7,157 nucleotides of DNA from Anaerolineaceae bacterium UBA4890 (GTDB lineage: Bacteria > Chloroflexota > Anaerolineae > Anaerolineales > Anaerolineaceae): assembly GCA_002399085.1 (NCBI GenBank), contig DHCY01000007.1:1-7157 (forward strand), given 5' to 3'. Below are positions 1-5,725 of the stretch, one piece after another; the first letter of the stretch is position 1, and every line of letters begins with the position of its first letter. The position numbers and the translations under genes are program-made. The notes beneath the pieces are model-generated. The model was not told the DNA's origin and made no database searches. It worked only from the letters and a program-made list of their open reading frames with translations.

Positions 1-44
1 GTCCAGATTCCCCCGACGACACAAAAAATGATTAAACTAACCCC

Positions 45-410
45 ATGTCACCTCACCCTCTTCGCGATCGTTCCAGGGAACTACGCAAAAATGCTACAAA
101 ACAAGAAAAGTCACTTTGGTACAGCTACCTCAGAAACTTTGAACTAAGAGTCCACCGACAAAGCGTCATAGGCAAATTTATTGTCGACTTTTATTGTCAC
201 CAGGCTAAACTGGTAATAGAGATCGATGGTGGGCAACATTATTCTGATGAAGAAATGAAATCAGACCAAGTCCGTACGACGTATCTGGAATCGCAGGGTT
301 TGAAGGTTTTACGATTTACAAATTGGGAAGTCGAACACCAGTTGTACCAGGTTTGTGAGCAGATCAAACAGGTGGCTGACCAAAGGTTGGTCGAGTTGGG
401 GAAGGAATAG
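45..410 (+). CDS. DUF559 domain protein, Vsr-like PD-(D/E)XK nuclease fold
   Basis: The 121-residue protein has the full DUF559 pattern: an N-terminal helix with QEKSLW (residues 20-25), a basic strand ending FIVDFYC (45-51), then LVIEIDGGQH (56-65) and a C-terminal KVLRF strand (87-91). In the related Vsr mismatch endonuclease fold the acidic and His residues at such positions form the metal site. E21, D48, E59, D61 and H65 are therefore the likely catalytic set, so DNA cleavage is probable but the substrate is unknown. The length matches the usual 110-130 residues and the gene looks intact. The start is the first ATG after an in-frame stop at 33-35. No ribosome binding site is visible, so expression may be weak or leaderless. 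The base composition is more AT-rich than in tldD, which hints at acquisition. A hairpin repeat begins 18 bp after the stop. Confidence 0.88.
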   Translation: MSPHPLRDRSRELRKNATKQEKSLWYSYLRNFELRVHRQSVIGKFIVDFYCHQAKLVIEIDGGQHYSDEEMKSDQVRTTYLESQGLKVLRFTNWEVEHQLYQVCEQIKQVADQRLVELGKE

Positions 411-428
411 GTGTCGTGGTGGTTCCTC

Positions 429-470
429 TCTCACCCCCCGGCTGCGCCGTCCCCCTCTAAAGAGGGGGTG
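429..470. repeat. 42-bp GC-rich hairpin repeat, copy 1
   Basis: This copy is identical over 42 bp to 546-587. It starts TCTCACCCCCC, continues through GGCTGCGCC, and ends in an inverted repeat, CCCCCTC-TAAA-GAGGGGG (451-468), able to form a 7-bp GC-rich stem with a TAAA loop. It lies just after the DUF559 gene. No T-run follows the stem, so a simple Rho-independent terminator is not supported. A REP-like dispersed palindrome is the better reading. Confidence 0.85.
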
Positions 471-545
471 GTAAAACGGTACTGCCGCCATCTACAATGA
501 GGGTGGAAAAACCAATTTACTAATGCTCGCCTTGCGAAAGTTCGT

Positions 546-587
546 TCTCACCCCCCGGCTGCGCCGTCCCCCTCTAAAGAGGGGGTG
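546..587. repeat. 42-bp GC-rich hairpin repeat, copy 2
   Basis: This is a perfect direct copy of 429-470, offset by 117 bp, with the same CCCCCTC/GAGGGGG stem (568-585). The 75 bp between the copies contain no gene I can support. The repeat also supplies the first in-frame ATG upstream of tldD (585). That start is rejected because a much better start lies at 696. Confidence 0.85.
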
Positions 588-661
588 TTAAATGTTATCA
601 ATTCTGTTCCCTGTTCCCAGCTCCTCATGCCCAAAACACCCCCAATCCCTTCCAATACCAC

Positions 662-667
662 TATAAT
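662..667 (+). promoter_or_regulatory. Likely -10 box for the tldD-tldE operon
   Basis: A perfect TATAAT lies 28 bp before the GTG start of tldD. No convincing -35 hexamer sits 16-18 bp upstream, where the sequence is C-rich. If used, transcription would begin near 674 and give a leader of about 22 bases containing the ribosome binding site. Confidence 0.45.
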
Positions 668-683
668 AACCACTAGTTTACCC

Positions 684-690
684 AAAGGAG
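684..690 (+). promoter_or_regulatory. Ribosome binding site that fixes the tldD start
   Basis: AAAGGAG is followed by a 5-base spacer and GTG at 696. It sits inside the longer open frame that begins at 585 and shows that translation starts at the GTG rather than at either upstream ATG. Confidence 0.8.
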
Positions 691-695
691 ATACT

Positions 696-2150
696 GTGAA
701 AGACACAATCCGAAAATACATTGACCATTTGCACGCCAAGGGCGCGCACTACGTTGACGCCCGCTGGTACCCCCACGAAGACAGCAACTTCCTCTTCATG
801 TGGAACGGCAACCTCAAAGAAAACAACGCCTCCAGCCAGAGCGGTCTGGGCGTGCGCGTGCTTTATGACGGCGCCTGGGGCTTCTCCGCTTCTTCTGACC
901 TCGCCAACCCCGGCGCGATCTTCGAAAAAGCCTTCGACAACGCCCGCATCGCCTCCGAACGCGTCACCTTTCCCATCCGCCTCGCAGAAAAGGAAGCCAT
1001 CACCGGTAGCTTCACCAGCCCCAGCCAGATTGACCCCTTTACTGTCGGTCTGGATGAAAAAGTGGACTTCCTCCAAAAAATGGACGCCGCCCTCAACCAA
1101 CCCGGCGTCGCCCAGCGCATAAGCATGCTCGAATTCGTGCGCAAACAGATCATTTTCATGGATTCTGAAGGCTCGGAGATCGAGAAAAACATCATCGAGG
1201 TCTTTCCGCACCTCCAGGCAATGGGCATCGACAAAGACGGCGGCATGCAGCGCCGCACTTATCTGCCCGGTCGCACCGGCGCCACACGCGGCTGGGAAAG
1301 CATCGACCAGGGCGACTTCCTGCAACACGCCGAGCGCCTCGTCAGCGAGCTCAATCAGCTCCTGGTCGCCGATGACGCCCCCAATGGCAAAATGTCCGTT
1401 ATCCTGCTGAACGGCATCATGTTCCTGCAAACCCATGAGACCATCGGGCACGCCCTCGAGCTCGACCGTATTCTCGGTTATGAGCTCTCCTTCGCCGGCG
1501 GCTCCTTCGTGCGTCTGGAAGATTTTGGCAAACTGCGTTACGGCTCCGAAAAACTGACCGCCCGCGCCAACGCTCTCGAGCCCAACAGCCCCGGCAGTTT
1601 TGGCTTCGACGACGACGGCGTGCCCGCCCAGGATAACCTCCTGATCGACAAAGGCATCCTGGTCGGCGCCATCACCGGTCGCCAGATGGTGGAAGAAGCC
1701 AACGCCAAAGCCAAAAAGCAGATTTTTGAAGGCTCCAGCGGCGCCAACCGCGCCACTTCTTTCTATCGCGTTCCAATAGAGCGCATGACCAACATCAACA
1801 TCGACCCCGGCACCGACGGCAGCCTGGAAGACATCATCGCCAACACCGAATACGGTCTGGTATTGGATGGCGACAAAAGCTGGTCGATCGGTTCCAACCG
1901 TGAGCAGTTCCACTTTGCCTGCGATATCGGCTGGCTGGTGGAAAACGGCAAGAAAAAGCAAGTCGTCAAAAACCCCACCTACCGCGGTGAGACCATCCCG
2001 TTCTACAATTCGCTCACTGCCGTGGGCGACGAAAGCACCTGGAACCTGCATTATGTCAACAATTGCGGCAAAGGCGCACCCAACCAGATTATGCAGCTCG
2101 GGCATGGCGTCCCGGTATGCCGCTTCGATAACGTCCAGGTAGGAGAGTAA
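696..2150 (+). CDS. tldD: Metalloprotease TldD, catalytic subunit of TldD/TldE
   Basis: TldD is the zinc-bearing half of the cytoplasmic TldD/TldE heterodimer. In E. coli the complex trims unfolded peptides, matures microcin B17 and degrades the CcdA antitoxin. The sequence shows the family HExxxH motif, HETIGH (residues 247-252), and a late CGKGAPNQ segment whose Cys457 corresponds to the third zinc ligand known in TldD. H247 and H252 would be the other ligands and E248 the catalytic base. With the GTG start the protein has 484 residues, close to the roughly 480 of E. coli TldD. The frame is open upstream to 585, but those 37 codons are encoded by repeat and promoter DNA and resemble no TldD N-terminus. 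The stop is 1 bp before tldE, so the two subunits are made together. The local peptide substrate is unknown. Confidence 0.93.
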   Translation: MKDTIRKYIDHLHAKGAHYVDARWYPHEDSNFLFMWNGNLKENNASSQSGLGVRVLYDGAWGFSASSDLANPGAIFEKAFDNARIASERVTFPIRLAEKEAITGSFTSPSQIDPFTVGLDEKVDFLQKMDAALNQPGVAQRISMLEFVRKQIIFMDSEGSEIEKNIIEVFPHLQAMGIDKDGGMQRRTYLPGRTGATRGWESIDQGDFLQHAERLVSELNQLLVADDAPNGKMSVILLNGIMFLQTHETIGHALELDRILGYELSFAGGSFVRLEDFGKLRYGSEKLTARANALEPNSPGSFGFDDDGVPAQDNLLIDKGILVGAITGRQMVEEANAKAKKQIFEGSSGANRATSFYRVPIERMTNINIDPGTDGSLEDIIANTEYGLVLDGDKSWSIGSNREQFHFACDIGWLVENGKKKQVVKNPTYRGETIPFYNSLTAVGDESTWNLHYVNNCGKGAPNQIMQLGHGVPVCRFDNVQVGE

Positions 2151-2151
2151 C

Positions 2152-3537
2152 ATGAGCAACCAAGTCATTGATTTATTGAAACAACTTCGCCAAGCCGCCC
2201 TAGCTCGCAACCTGAAAGCGCTGATCAGCTATCACGAAGAAGACAGCTACCTGATGCGCTTCGCCAACTCGGCGATTTCGCTCAATACCAACGAGCACCT
2301 GATCTCGATCGATACCATCGCCTACGATGGTCGCAAAAAAGCCAGCTACAGCATGATCGTTGACCCCTCCGATACCGCCAGCATGGAAAATGGGCTCGAT
2401 ATTTTGGTAGAGATGCTGCCCCATGCCCAACCGCTCTCCTATGACCCCACCTTCCCGGTCTATGAGCGCGATGTGGTCGATGAACGCGCCTTCGACCCTG
2501 CCCTCGCCGATCTGACCAACCAGGAACGCCTGGCATATTTCAACACCCTGGCAGAAGGTCTGGAAAGCGACGATGTCAAACTGAGCGGCATTTTTGCTAA
2601 TGGCACCACGACCACTGCCCAGATCAGCACAGCAAACGAGTTCACCCAATTTTTCCGCGCCACCGACGCCCAGGTGACCGCCGTTTTGTCCTCCGAGAGC
2701 CTCAAGTGGGAAGTCAACGCCGAGCAAAGCGCCCAAATGAAAAAGGATCTCGACGCCGAAAGTCTGCACGCCGACCTGGCACTGCTGGTGCATCACTACC
2801 AGAACGACGAAGCAGTGCAATTGCCTGTCGGCAAGTACACCGTGGTGCTCGGTCCGGCTGCCACCGCCGAACTAACCCAGATCATGGCTTATTACGGCAT
2901 GACTGGCGGCGCCCTGATGCAGGGATACTCTTTCTTAAAGGAAGAAGATCAGGGAAAACAGTTCTTTTCAGAGCAAATCAGCCTCACCGACAATCCCGAC
3001 GACCCTGAAATCTTCGCCCAGGAAACCGACCGTTTCGGCATAGAAAGAAAACCCTTCCCCCTGATAAAAGATGGTCGCTTCCAGGCTTTCATGTGGGATC
3101 AGGACTCAGCGGATGAGTTCGGCAAAACCGCCACAGGGCATGACGTCAGCCGTGTCAGCCTGGTGATGAATGCCGGCAGCCAGCCGATTGCCACCCTGAA
3201 GGACTTGCTGGGGATGCCGCGTGACGAAGACATCCTCTATATTCCCTACATCCACTATATGAACGTGGTCAACCCCAGCCAGGGCATCATGACCGGTTCC
3301 AGTCGTTTTGGCGCGCTCTTTTTAAAGAAGGATGGCAGCGTACAGGTGCCGTACAATGTGCGCCTCACCCAGAAATTTACCGATTTCTTTGGCGAGCGCG
3401 TGCATTGGTTGAGCGAAAAGCAGGTAGCCTATAATGTCTCCAGCAGTTACGGTCGCCGCGACCCAACAGCCCTGAAGGTACCCCGATTTGTATGCGTGAA
3501 GGAGATCGAAATCTCCCACTCAAATCCGTCATATTAG
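2152..3537 (+). CDS. tldE: TldE (PmbA), non-catalytic partner of TldD
   Basis: This 461-residue protein belongs to the TldD/PmbA family but lacks the zinc motif. The helix where TldD carries HExxxH reads AELTQIMAYYG (residues 239-249). That is the expected state of TldE, which pairs with TldD to form the closed proteolytic chamber. The C-terminal half keeps family segments such as GIERKPFPLIKDG (296-308) and NVVNPSQGIMTGSSRFGALF (371-390). Translation starts at ATG 2152, with AGGAG at 2141-2145 overlapping the end of tldD, so translational coupling is likely. The TAG stop (3535-3537) is the first three bases of the downstream heptad repeat array. The native 3' end may therefore have been replaced by repeat DNA. 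The length is near the family norm (E. coli PmbA about 450), so any loss is minor. Confidence 0.92.
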   Translation: MSNQVIDLLKQLRQAALARNLKALISYHEEDSYLMRFANSAISLNTNEHLISIDTIAYDGRKKASYSMIVDPSDTASMENGLDILVEMLPHAQPLSYDPTFPVYERDVVDERAFDPALADLTNQERLAYFNTLAEGLESDDVKLSGIFANGTTTTAQISTANEFTQFFRATDAQVTAVLSSESLKWEVNAEQSAQMKKDLDAESLHADLALLVHHYQNDEAVQLPVGKYTVVLGPAATAELTQIMAYYGMTGGALMQGYSFLKEEDQGKQFFSEQISLTDNPDDPEIFAQETDRFGIERKPFPLIKDGRFQAFMWDQDSADEFGKTATGHDVSRVSLVMNAGSQPIATLKDLLGMPRDEDILYIPYIHYMNVVNPSQGIMTGSSRFGALFLKKDGSVQVPYNVRLTQKFTDFFGERVHWLSEKQVAYNVSSSYGRRDPTALKVPRFVCVKEIEISHSNPSY

Positions 3538-3576
3538 CTCATAGCTCATAGCTCATAGCTGATAGGTGATAGGAAA
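3535..3576. repeat. Heptad repeat block 1 (GCTSATA orientation), left arm of inverted repeat
   Basis: Three TAGCTCA units (3535-3555) are followed by TAGCTGA, TAGGTGA and TAGGAAA, all in unbroken 7-bp register. Bases 3548-3576 are a perfect 29-bp reverse complement of 4099-4127 on the other side of the four-helix-bundle gene. The block begins exactly at the tldE stop codon. Confidence 0.9.
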
Positions 3577-3590
3577 AGAAGAAAAGTGAA

Positions 3591-3637
3591 AAAACGATTG
3601 ATAGCTTATCGCACAGGGATAAGCTATCAATCGTTTT
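3591..3637 (-). terminator. Perfect 20-bp hairpin, terminator for the minus-strand gene(s)
   Basis: Arms 3591-3610 and 3618-3637 are exact reverse complements with a 7-base loop (GCACAGG). On the minus strand the stem runs into TTTTTT (complement of 3589-3594), as in a Rho-independent terminator, although the stem is unusually AT-rich. The distal arm overlaps the last three codons and TGA stop of the four-helix-bundle gene. The plus strand also ends in TTTT, so it could serve tldE as well. Confidence 0.75.
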
Positions 3638-4004
3638 CGAGGCTGTTAATTAATCCATTCAGCATCTTCGCAATTTCGATCGATCGCAGTTCCAGTTCTT
3701 GAAACGTTTCGCTTTTAAGCCACCCGCGCATAAGAAATATTTCAAGCAGCGTCAAGGTTTCGTATAATGAACCGCGTGAAACATGCAAAAAATGAACGAA
3801 TTCTTTCCTGGAATTTCTTCCTTTTCCCTCAGCAATGTTCATAGGAACAGAAGTTGCTGCTGCTTCGAGTTGTTCAAACAAGCGATAATGCTTGCGTGGA
3901 GTATCCAAAACCTCAATTAAATTAATGACAGCATTTGCAAATTCCATGCTTTTCTGCCAGACAATTAATTCTTTGTATGCCAACAGTCCACCAGTGGTTT
4001 GCAT
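3627..4004 (-). CDS. Four-helix-bundle protein (S23 / Avd-like family)
   Basis: This 125-residue protein matches the four-helix-bundle family first named for genes inside 23S rRNA intervening sequences. It has an N-terminal YKELIVWQKSMEFA helix (residues 10-23), the signature AATSVPMNIAEGKGR (49-63), then FVHFLHVSRGSLYET (69-83) and a final helix to residue 125. The family is structurally related to Avd of diversity-generating retroelements, but no reverse transcriptase or variable repeat is present here. Its biochemical role is not settled. Nucleic acid or partner-protein binding is the usual inference. The open frame extends 35 codons upstream to 4109, but that part is translated repeat DNA. 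The ATG at 4004 has GGAGG five bases ahead and gives the normal family length. The gene is AT-rich compared with tldD and the kinase gene. It is enclosed by inverted heptad repeats and its stop lies in a hairpin. Confidence 0.9.
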   Translation of the reverse strand: MQTTGGLLAYKELIVWQKSMEFANAVINLIEVLDTPRKHYRLFEQLEAAATSVPMNIAEGKGRNSRKEFVHFLHVSRGSLYETLTLLEIFLMRGWLKSETFQELELRSIEIAKMLNGLINSLEND

Positions 4005-4009
4005 CCATT

Positions 4010-4014
4010 CCTCC
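4010..4014 (-). promoter_or_regulatory. Ribosome binding site that fixes the four-helix-bundle start
   Basis: The minus strand reads GGAGG, a 5-base spacer, then ATG at 4004-4002. This supports the short form of the protein over the repeat-derived upstream extension. Confidence 0.75.
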
Positions 4015-4024
4015 GATTCTTGCA

Positions 4025-4030
4025 ATTTTA
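4025..4030 (-). promoter_or_regulatory. Possible -10 box for the four-helix-bundle gene
   Basis: The minus strand carries TAAAAT (5 of 6 to consensus), preceded directly by TG, about 20 bases before the ATG. No clear -35 hexamer is present. The gene may instead be read through from the kinase gene upstream. Confidence 0.3.
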
Positions 4031-4068
4031 CAGGAAATTTCTCTCTTTTGCTCGTCTCTTCTTTTTTT

Positions 4069-4180
4069 CTTTTCCTATGAGCTATCAGCCATCGGCTATT
4101 TCCTATCACCTATCAGCTATGAGCTATCAGCTCTTTCCTATCAGCTATGAGCTATCAGCTCTTTCCTATCAGCTAATTCC
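4069..4180. repeat. Heptad repeat block 2 (TATSAGC orientation), right arm of inverted repeat
   Basis: Sixteen consecutive 7-bp units run in perfect register, mainly TATCAGC and TATGAGC, with TCTTTCC-like units at intervals. Bases 4111-4138 and 4139-4166 are an exact 28-bp tandem duplication made of four heptads. Bases 4099-4127 are the perfect 29-bp inverted partner of 3548-3576. The right end (from 4141) is also the 3' end of the kinase coding sequence. Confidence 0.92.
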
Positions 4181-5061
4181 GCCAACGCCTTCCCCCCCAA
4201 AATCCCCGATCGCGTGCCCAAACCTGGCGGCACAATATAATCCTCAATCCCCTCCAAAATCTCCACCGCGTGAATATACCCATTCAAAAATTCAACTGTC
4301 TTTTGCCTGATCATCGGGAACAAAAAATCCGCGCTCATCACCCCGCCGCCCAAAATAATACGCTGCGGTGCCAGCGTGCAAATAACCCCCTGCAGCGCCA
4401 GTGCGATATACGCCGCTTCCAGCTTCCAGGCTGGGTGCTCAGGCGAAAGCATCTCAGCCGGCATCCCCCAGCGTGCTGCCATCGCCGGACCACTCGCCAC
4501 GCCCTCAAAACAATCACCATGGAATGGGCACACCCCGAAAAACCCCTCATTACCCCCAATACGCGGCAATCGCGCATGCCCCATCTCGGGGTGCATCAAG
4601 CCGTGCAGCAACTGCCCGTTCACCATCGCCCCCCCGCCGATGCCCGTGCCAATCGTAAAATAGACCACGTCGCTCAAGCCCTTGCCCGCCCCCCAAAGTG
4701 CTTCTGCCAGAACGGCGCCGTTCACATCCGTATCGAAACCAACCGGCACCTCAAGCCTATCTTCATAAAACCCTGCCACGTCAGTGAATGCCCAGCCAGG
4801 CTTGGGCGTCGCCAAAATCTGTCCATAGGTCGGCGAATCACGCCTTGCGTCCAGCGGTCCGAAACAGGCAATCCCAAGCGCGGCTAATCGTCCCAGCAAA
4901 ACCTGCTGTTGATTAAAAAAATCCAGACACGCGTTCAAGGTCTCATCCGGAGTGGTAGTCGGCACGCGCATTTCCGCCAAAATCTGATTCTGTTCGTCGA
5001 TCACCGCGCAAACAAACTTTGTTCCCCCGCCTTCGATACTGCCAAATAATCCCGCGCTCAT
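4141..5061 (-). CDS. ROK-family sugar kinase, probable zinc-type fructokinase
   Basis: The 306-residue protein has the ROK kinase plan. It starts with phosphate loop IEGGGTK (residues 9-15), followed by DTDVNGA with likely catalytic Asp112 (110-116) and FTIGTGIGGG (135-144). Sugar-binding EMGH (159-162) comes next, and a zinc site H162, C178, H181, C184 follows in the spacing of the family. RIILGGGV lies near the C-terminus. The compact CPFHGDC zinc loop and the length resemble the B. subtilis fructokinase YdhR/GmuE (about 300 residues). Phosphorylation of fructose to fructose 6-phosphate is therefore the best guess, and another hexose remains possible. ATG 5061 is chosen because GAGG (5067-5070) precedes it by five bases; a GTG at 5067 overlaps that site. 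The last ten residues (ADRKELIAHS) and the stop are encoded by heptad repeat DNA. Confidence 0.9.
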   Translation of the reverse strand: MSAGLFGSIEGGGTKFVCAVIDEQNQILAEMRVPTTTPDETLNACLDFFNQQQVLLGRLAALGIACFGPLDARRDSPTYGQILATPKPGWAFTDVAGFYEDRLEVPVGFDTDVNGAVLAEALWGAGKGLSDVVYFTIGTGIGGGAMVNGQLLHGLMHPEMGHARLPRIGGNEGFFGVCPFHGDCFEGVASGPAMAARWGMPAEMLSPEHPAWKLEAAYIALALQGVICTLAPQRIILGGGVMSADFLFPMIRQKTVEFLNGYIHAVEILEGIEDYIVPPGLGTRSGILGGKALAELADRKELIAHS

Positions 5062-5071
5062 AATCACCTCA

Positions 5072-5141
5072 CTGATAACAGATAACTGATAGCTGATTGC
5101 TGATAGCTGATAGCTGATAGCTGATAGCTGATAGCTGATAG
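5072..5141. repeat. Heptad repeat block 3 (CTGATAG), 5' leader of the kinase gene
   Basis: There are exactly ten 7-bp units: CTGATAA, CAGATAA, CTGATAG, CTGATTG, then six identical CTGATAG (5100-5141). The block lies between the predicted promoter and the ribosome binding site of the kinase gene. Read on the minus strand it is (CTATCAG)n, the opposite orientation to block 2. Confidence 0.92.
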
Positions 5142-5156
5142 AAGGATTATATCCTT
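5142..5156 (-). promoter_or_regulatory. Probable kinase promoter -10 box within a palindrome
   Basis: The minus strand carries a perfect TATAAT (complement of 5146-5151), placed so that transcription would start at or near the first heptad of block 3. It lies inside the inverted repeat AAGGAT-TAT-ATCCTT (5142-5156), which could be an operator or chance. The best -35 candidate is GTGAAA, with a long 19-base spacer, so only the -10 element is convincing. Confidence 0.5.
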
Positions 5157-5187
5157 TCGTAAGCGCCCGGTTTCACCATTCTATCTT

Positions 5188-5626
5188 GTTGGCGAAGGTC
5201 TCCTGAGTGCAAAGCCTCCCTGTGGGACCGAGCCCGTGGGACCACCCTCGGTCACTGCGACTAGACCGAGTGGGCTCAACCCACATCGGTCTGTACAGGA
5301 CACATTGGTGTCCGTAGCGGGGGCGTGGCAGTCTGTCTTTGACTTTACTCTTGTCACTGCGAGCCCCGCGGGGGGTGTGGGAGTCTGCCTTTGATCTTTT
5401 GTCTTTAATCTTTTCCTCAGTCACTGCGAGCCCCTGAAAGGGGCGTGGCAGTCTGCCTTTGACTTTACTCTTGTCACTGCGAGCCCCGTAGGGGGCGTGG
5501 CAGTCTGCCTTTGACTTTACTCTTGTCACTGCGAGCCCCGTAGGGGCGTGGCAGTCTGCCTTTGTCTTTTAATAAGCTCATCGTTCGCTGCCACTCATGA
5601 TGTCAGGTTGAAAAACGCAACCTGAC
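5188..5626. repeat. Composite hairpin-repeat cluster 1, left of the GH25 gene
   Basis: This gene-free stretch opens with GTTGGCGAAGGTCTCC (5188-5203) and holds five ACTGC...GCAGT hairpins in tandem, at 5254-5332, 5356-5384, 5423-5452, 5476-5504 and 5528-5555. They are joined by CTGCCTTTGACTTTACTCTT-like linkers. It closes with a TGATGTCAGGTTG hairpin. Simple copies fold as ACTGC, bulge, GCCCC, short loop, GGGGC, bulge, GCAGT. The first copy has a long centre with two hairpins of its own (5264-5291 and 5298-5313). The open frame read on the minus strand here is a by-product of the repeats, not a gene. Confidence 0.88.
5602..5626. repeat. GTCAGGTTG / CAACCTGAC hairpin
   Basis: A 9-bp perfect inverted repeat with a 7-base loop (AAAAACG) ends cluster 1. 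The same GTCAGGTT arm appears at the last bases of the window (7150-7157), where the second arm is cut off. It is a dispersed palindrome type of its own and lacks a T-run, so I do not call it a terminator. Confidence 0.75.
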
Positions 5627-5675
5627 CTACGCGGATTATGATGTAACCAACGAAAAGAGGGGTCCTCTCACCCAT

Positions 5676-5691
5676 TAGCTATCAGCTATCA
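5676..5691. repeat. Short heptad repeat block 4 (TATCAGC orientation)
   Basis: TAGCTATCAGCTATCA holds just over two heptads of the same family as blocks 1-3, in the orientation of block 2. It lies 34 bp before the GH25 start. Apart from this and a short AGAGG-GGT-CCTCT palindrome (5656-5668), the 99 bp between cluster 1 and GH25 show no clear promoter. Confidence 0.7.
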
Positions 5692-5725
5692 CTGCTCTGG
5701 CATTTAACTTGCACCTACTGCAATC

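Noticed and set aside
585..695. Upstream extension of tldD from the ATG at 585
   Set aside because: The 37 codons cover repeat and promoter sequence, while GTG 696 has a strong ribosome binding site and gives the family length.
678..2210. Long open frame (510 codons) on the minus strand opposite tldD
   Set aside because: It mirrors the codons of a GC-rich gene with clear TldD motifs. Its own translation is low-complexity and matches no family I recognise.
3627..4004. Diversity-generating retroelement, because the protein resembles Avd
   Set aside because: No reverse transcriptase, template repeat or variable repeat is present in the window.
3935..4310. Overlapping plus-strand open frames reading LSAISYQ-like peptides
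   Set aside because: They translate the stop-free strand of heptad block 2 plus antisense of neighbouring genes. They have no plausible start and no protein-like composition.
4270..4887. Open frame of 205 codons on the plus strand within the kinase gene
   Set aside because: It is antisense to a well-supported ROK kinase and has no recognisable domain.
5173..5529. Minus-strand open frame of 118 codons
   Set aside because: It runs entirely through the ACTGC hairpin cluster and its repeated peptide simply reflects the DNA repeats.
5188..5626. CRISPR array
   Set aside because: The repeats are palindromic with near-identical linkers rather than unique equal-length spacers, and no cas genes are present.
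5608..5642. Promoter for GH25 from TTGAAA (5608) and TATGAT (5637)
   Set aside because: The 23-base spacer is too long and the first box lies in a hairpin loop. I see no reliable promoter for this gene.
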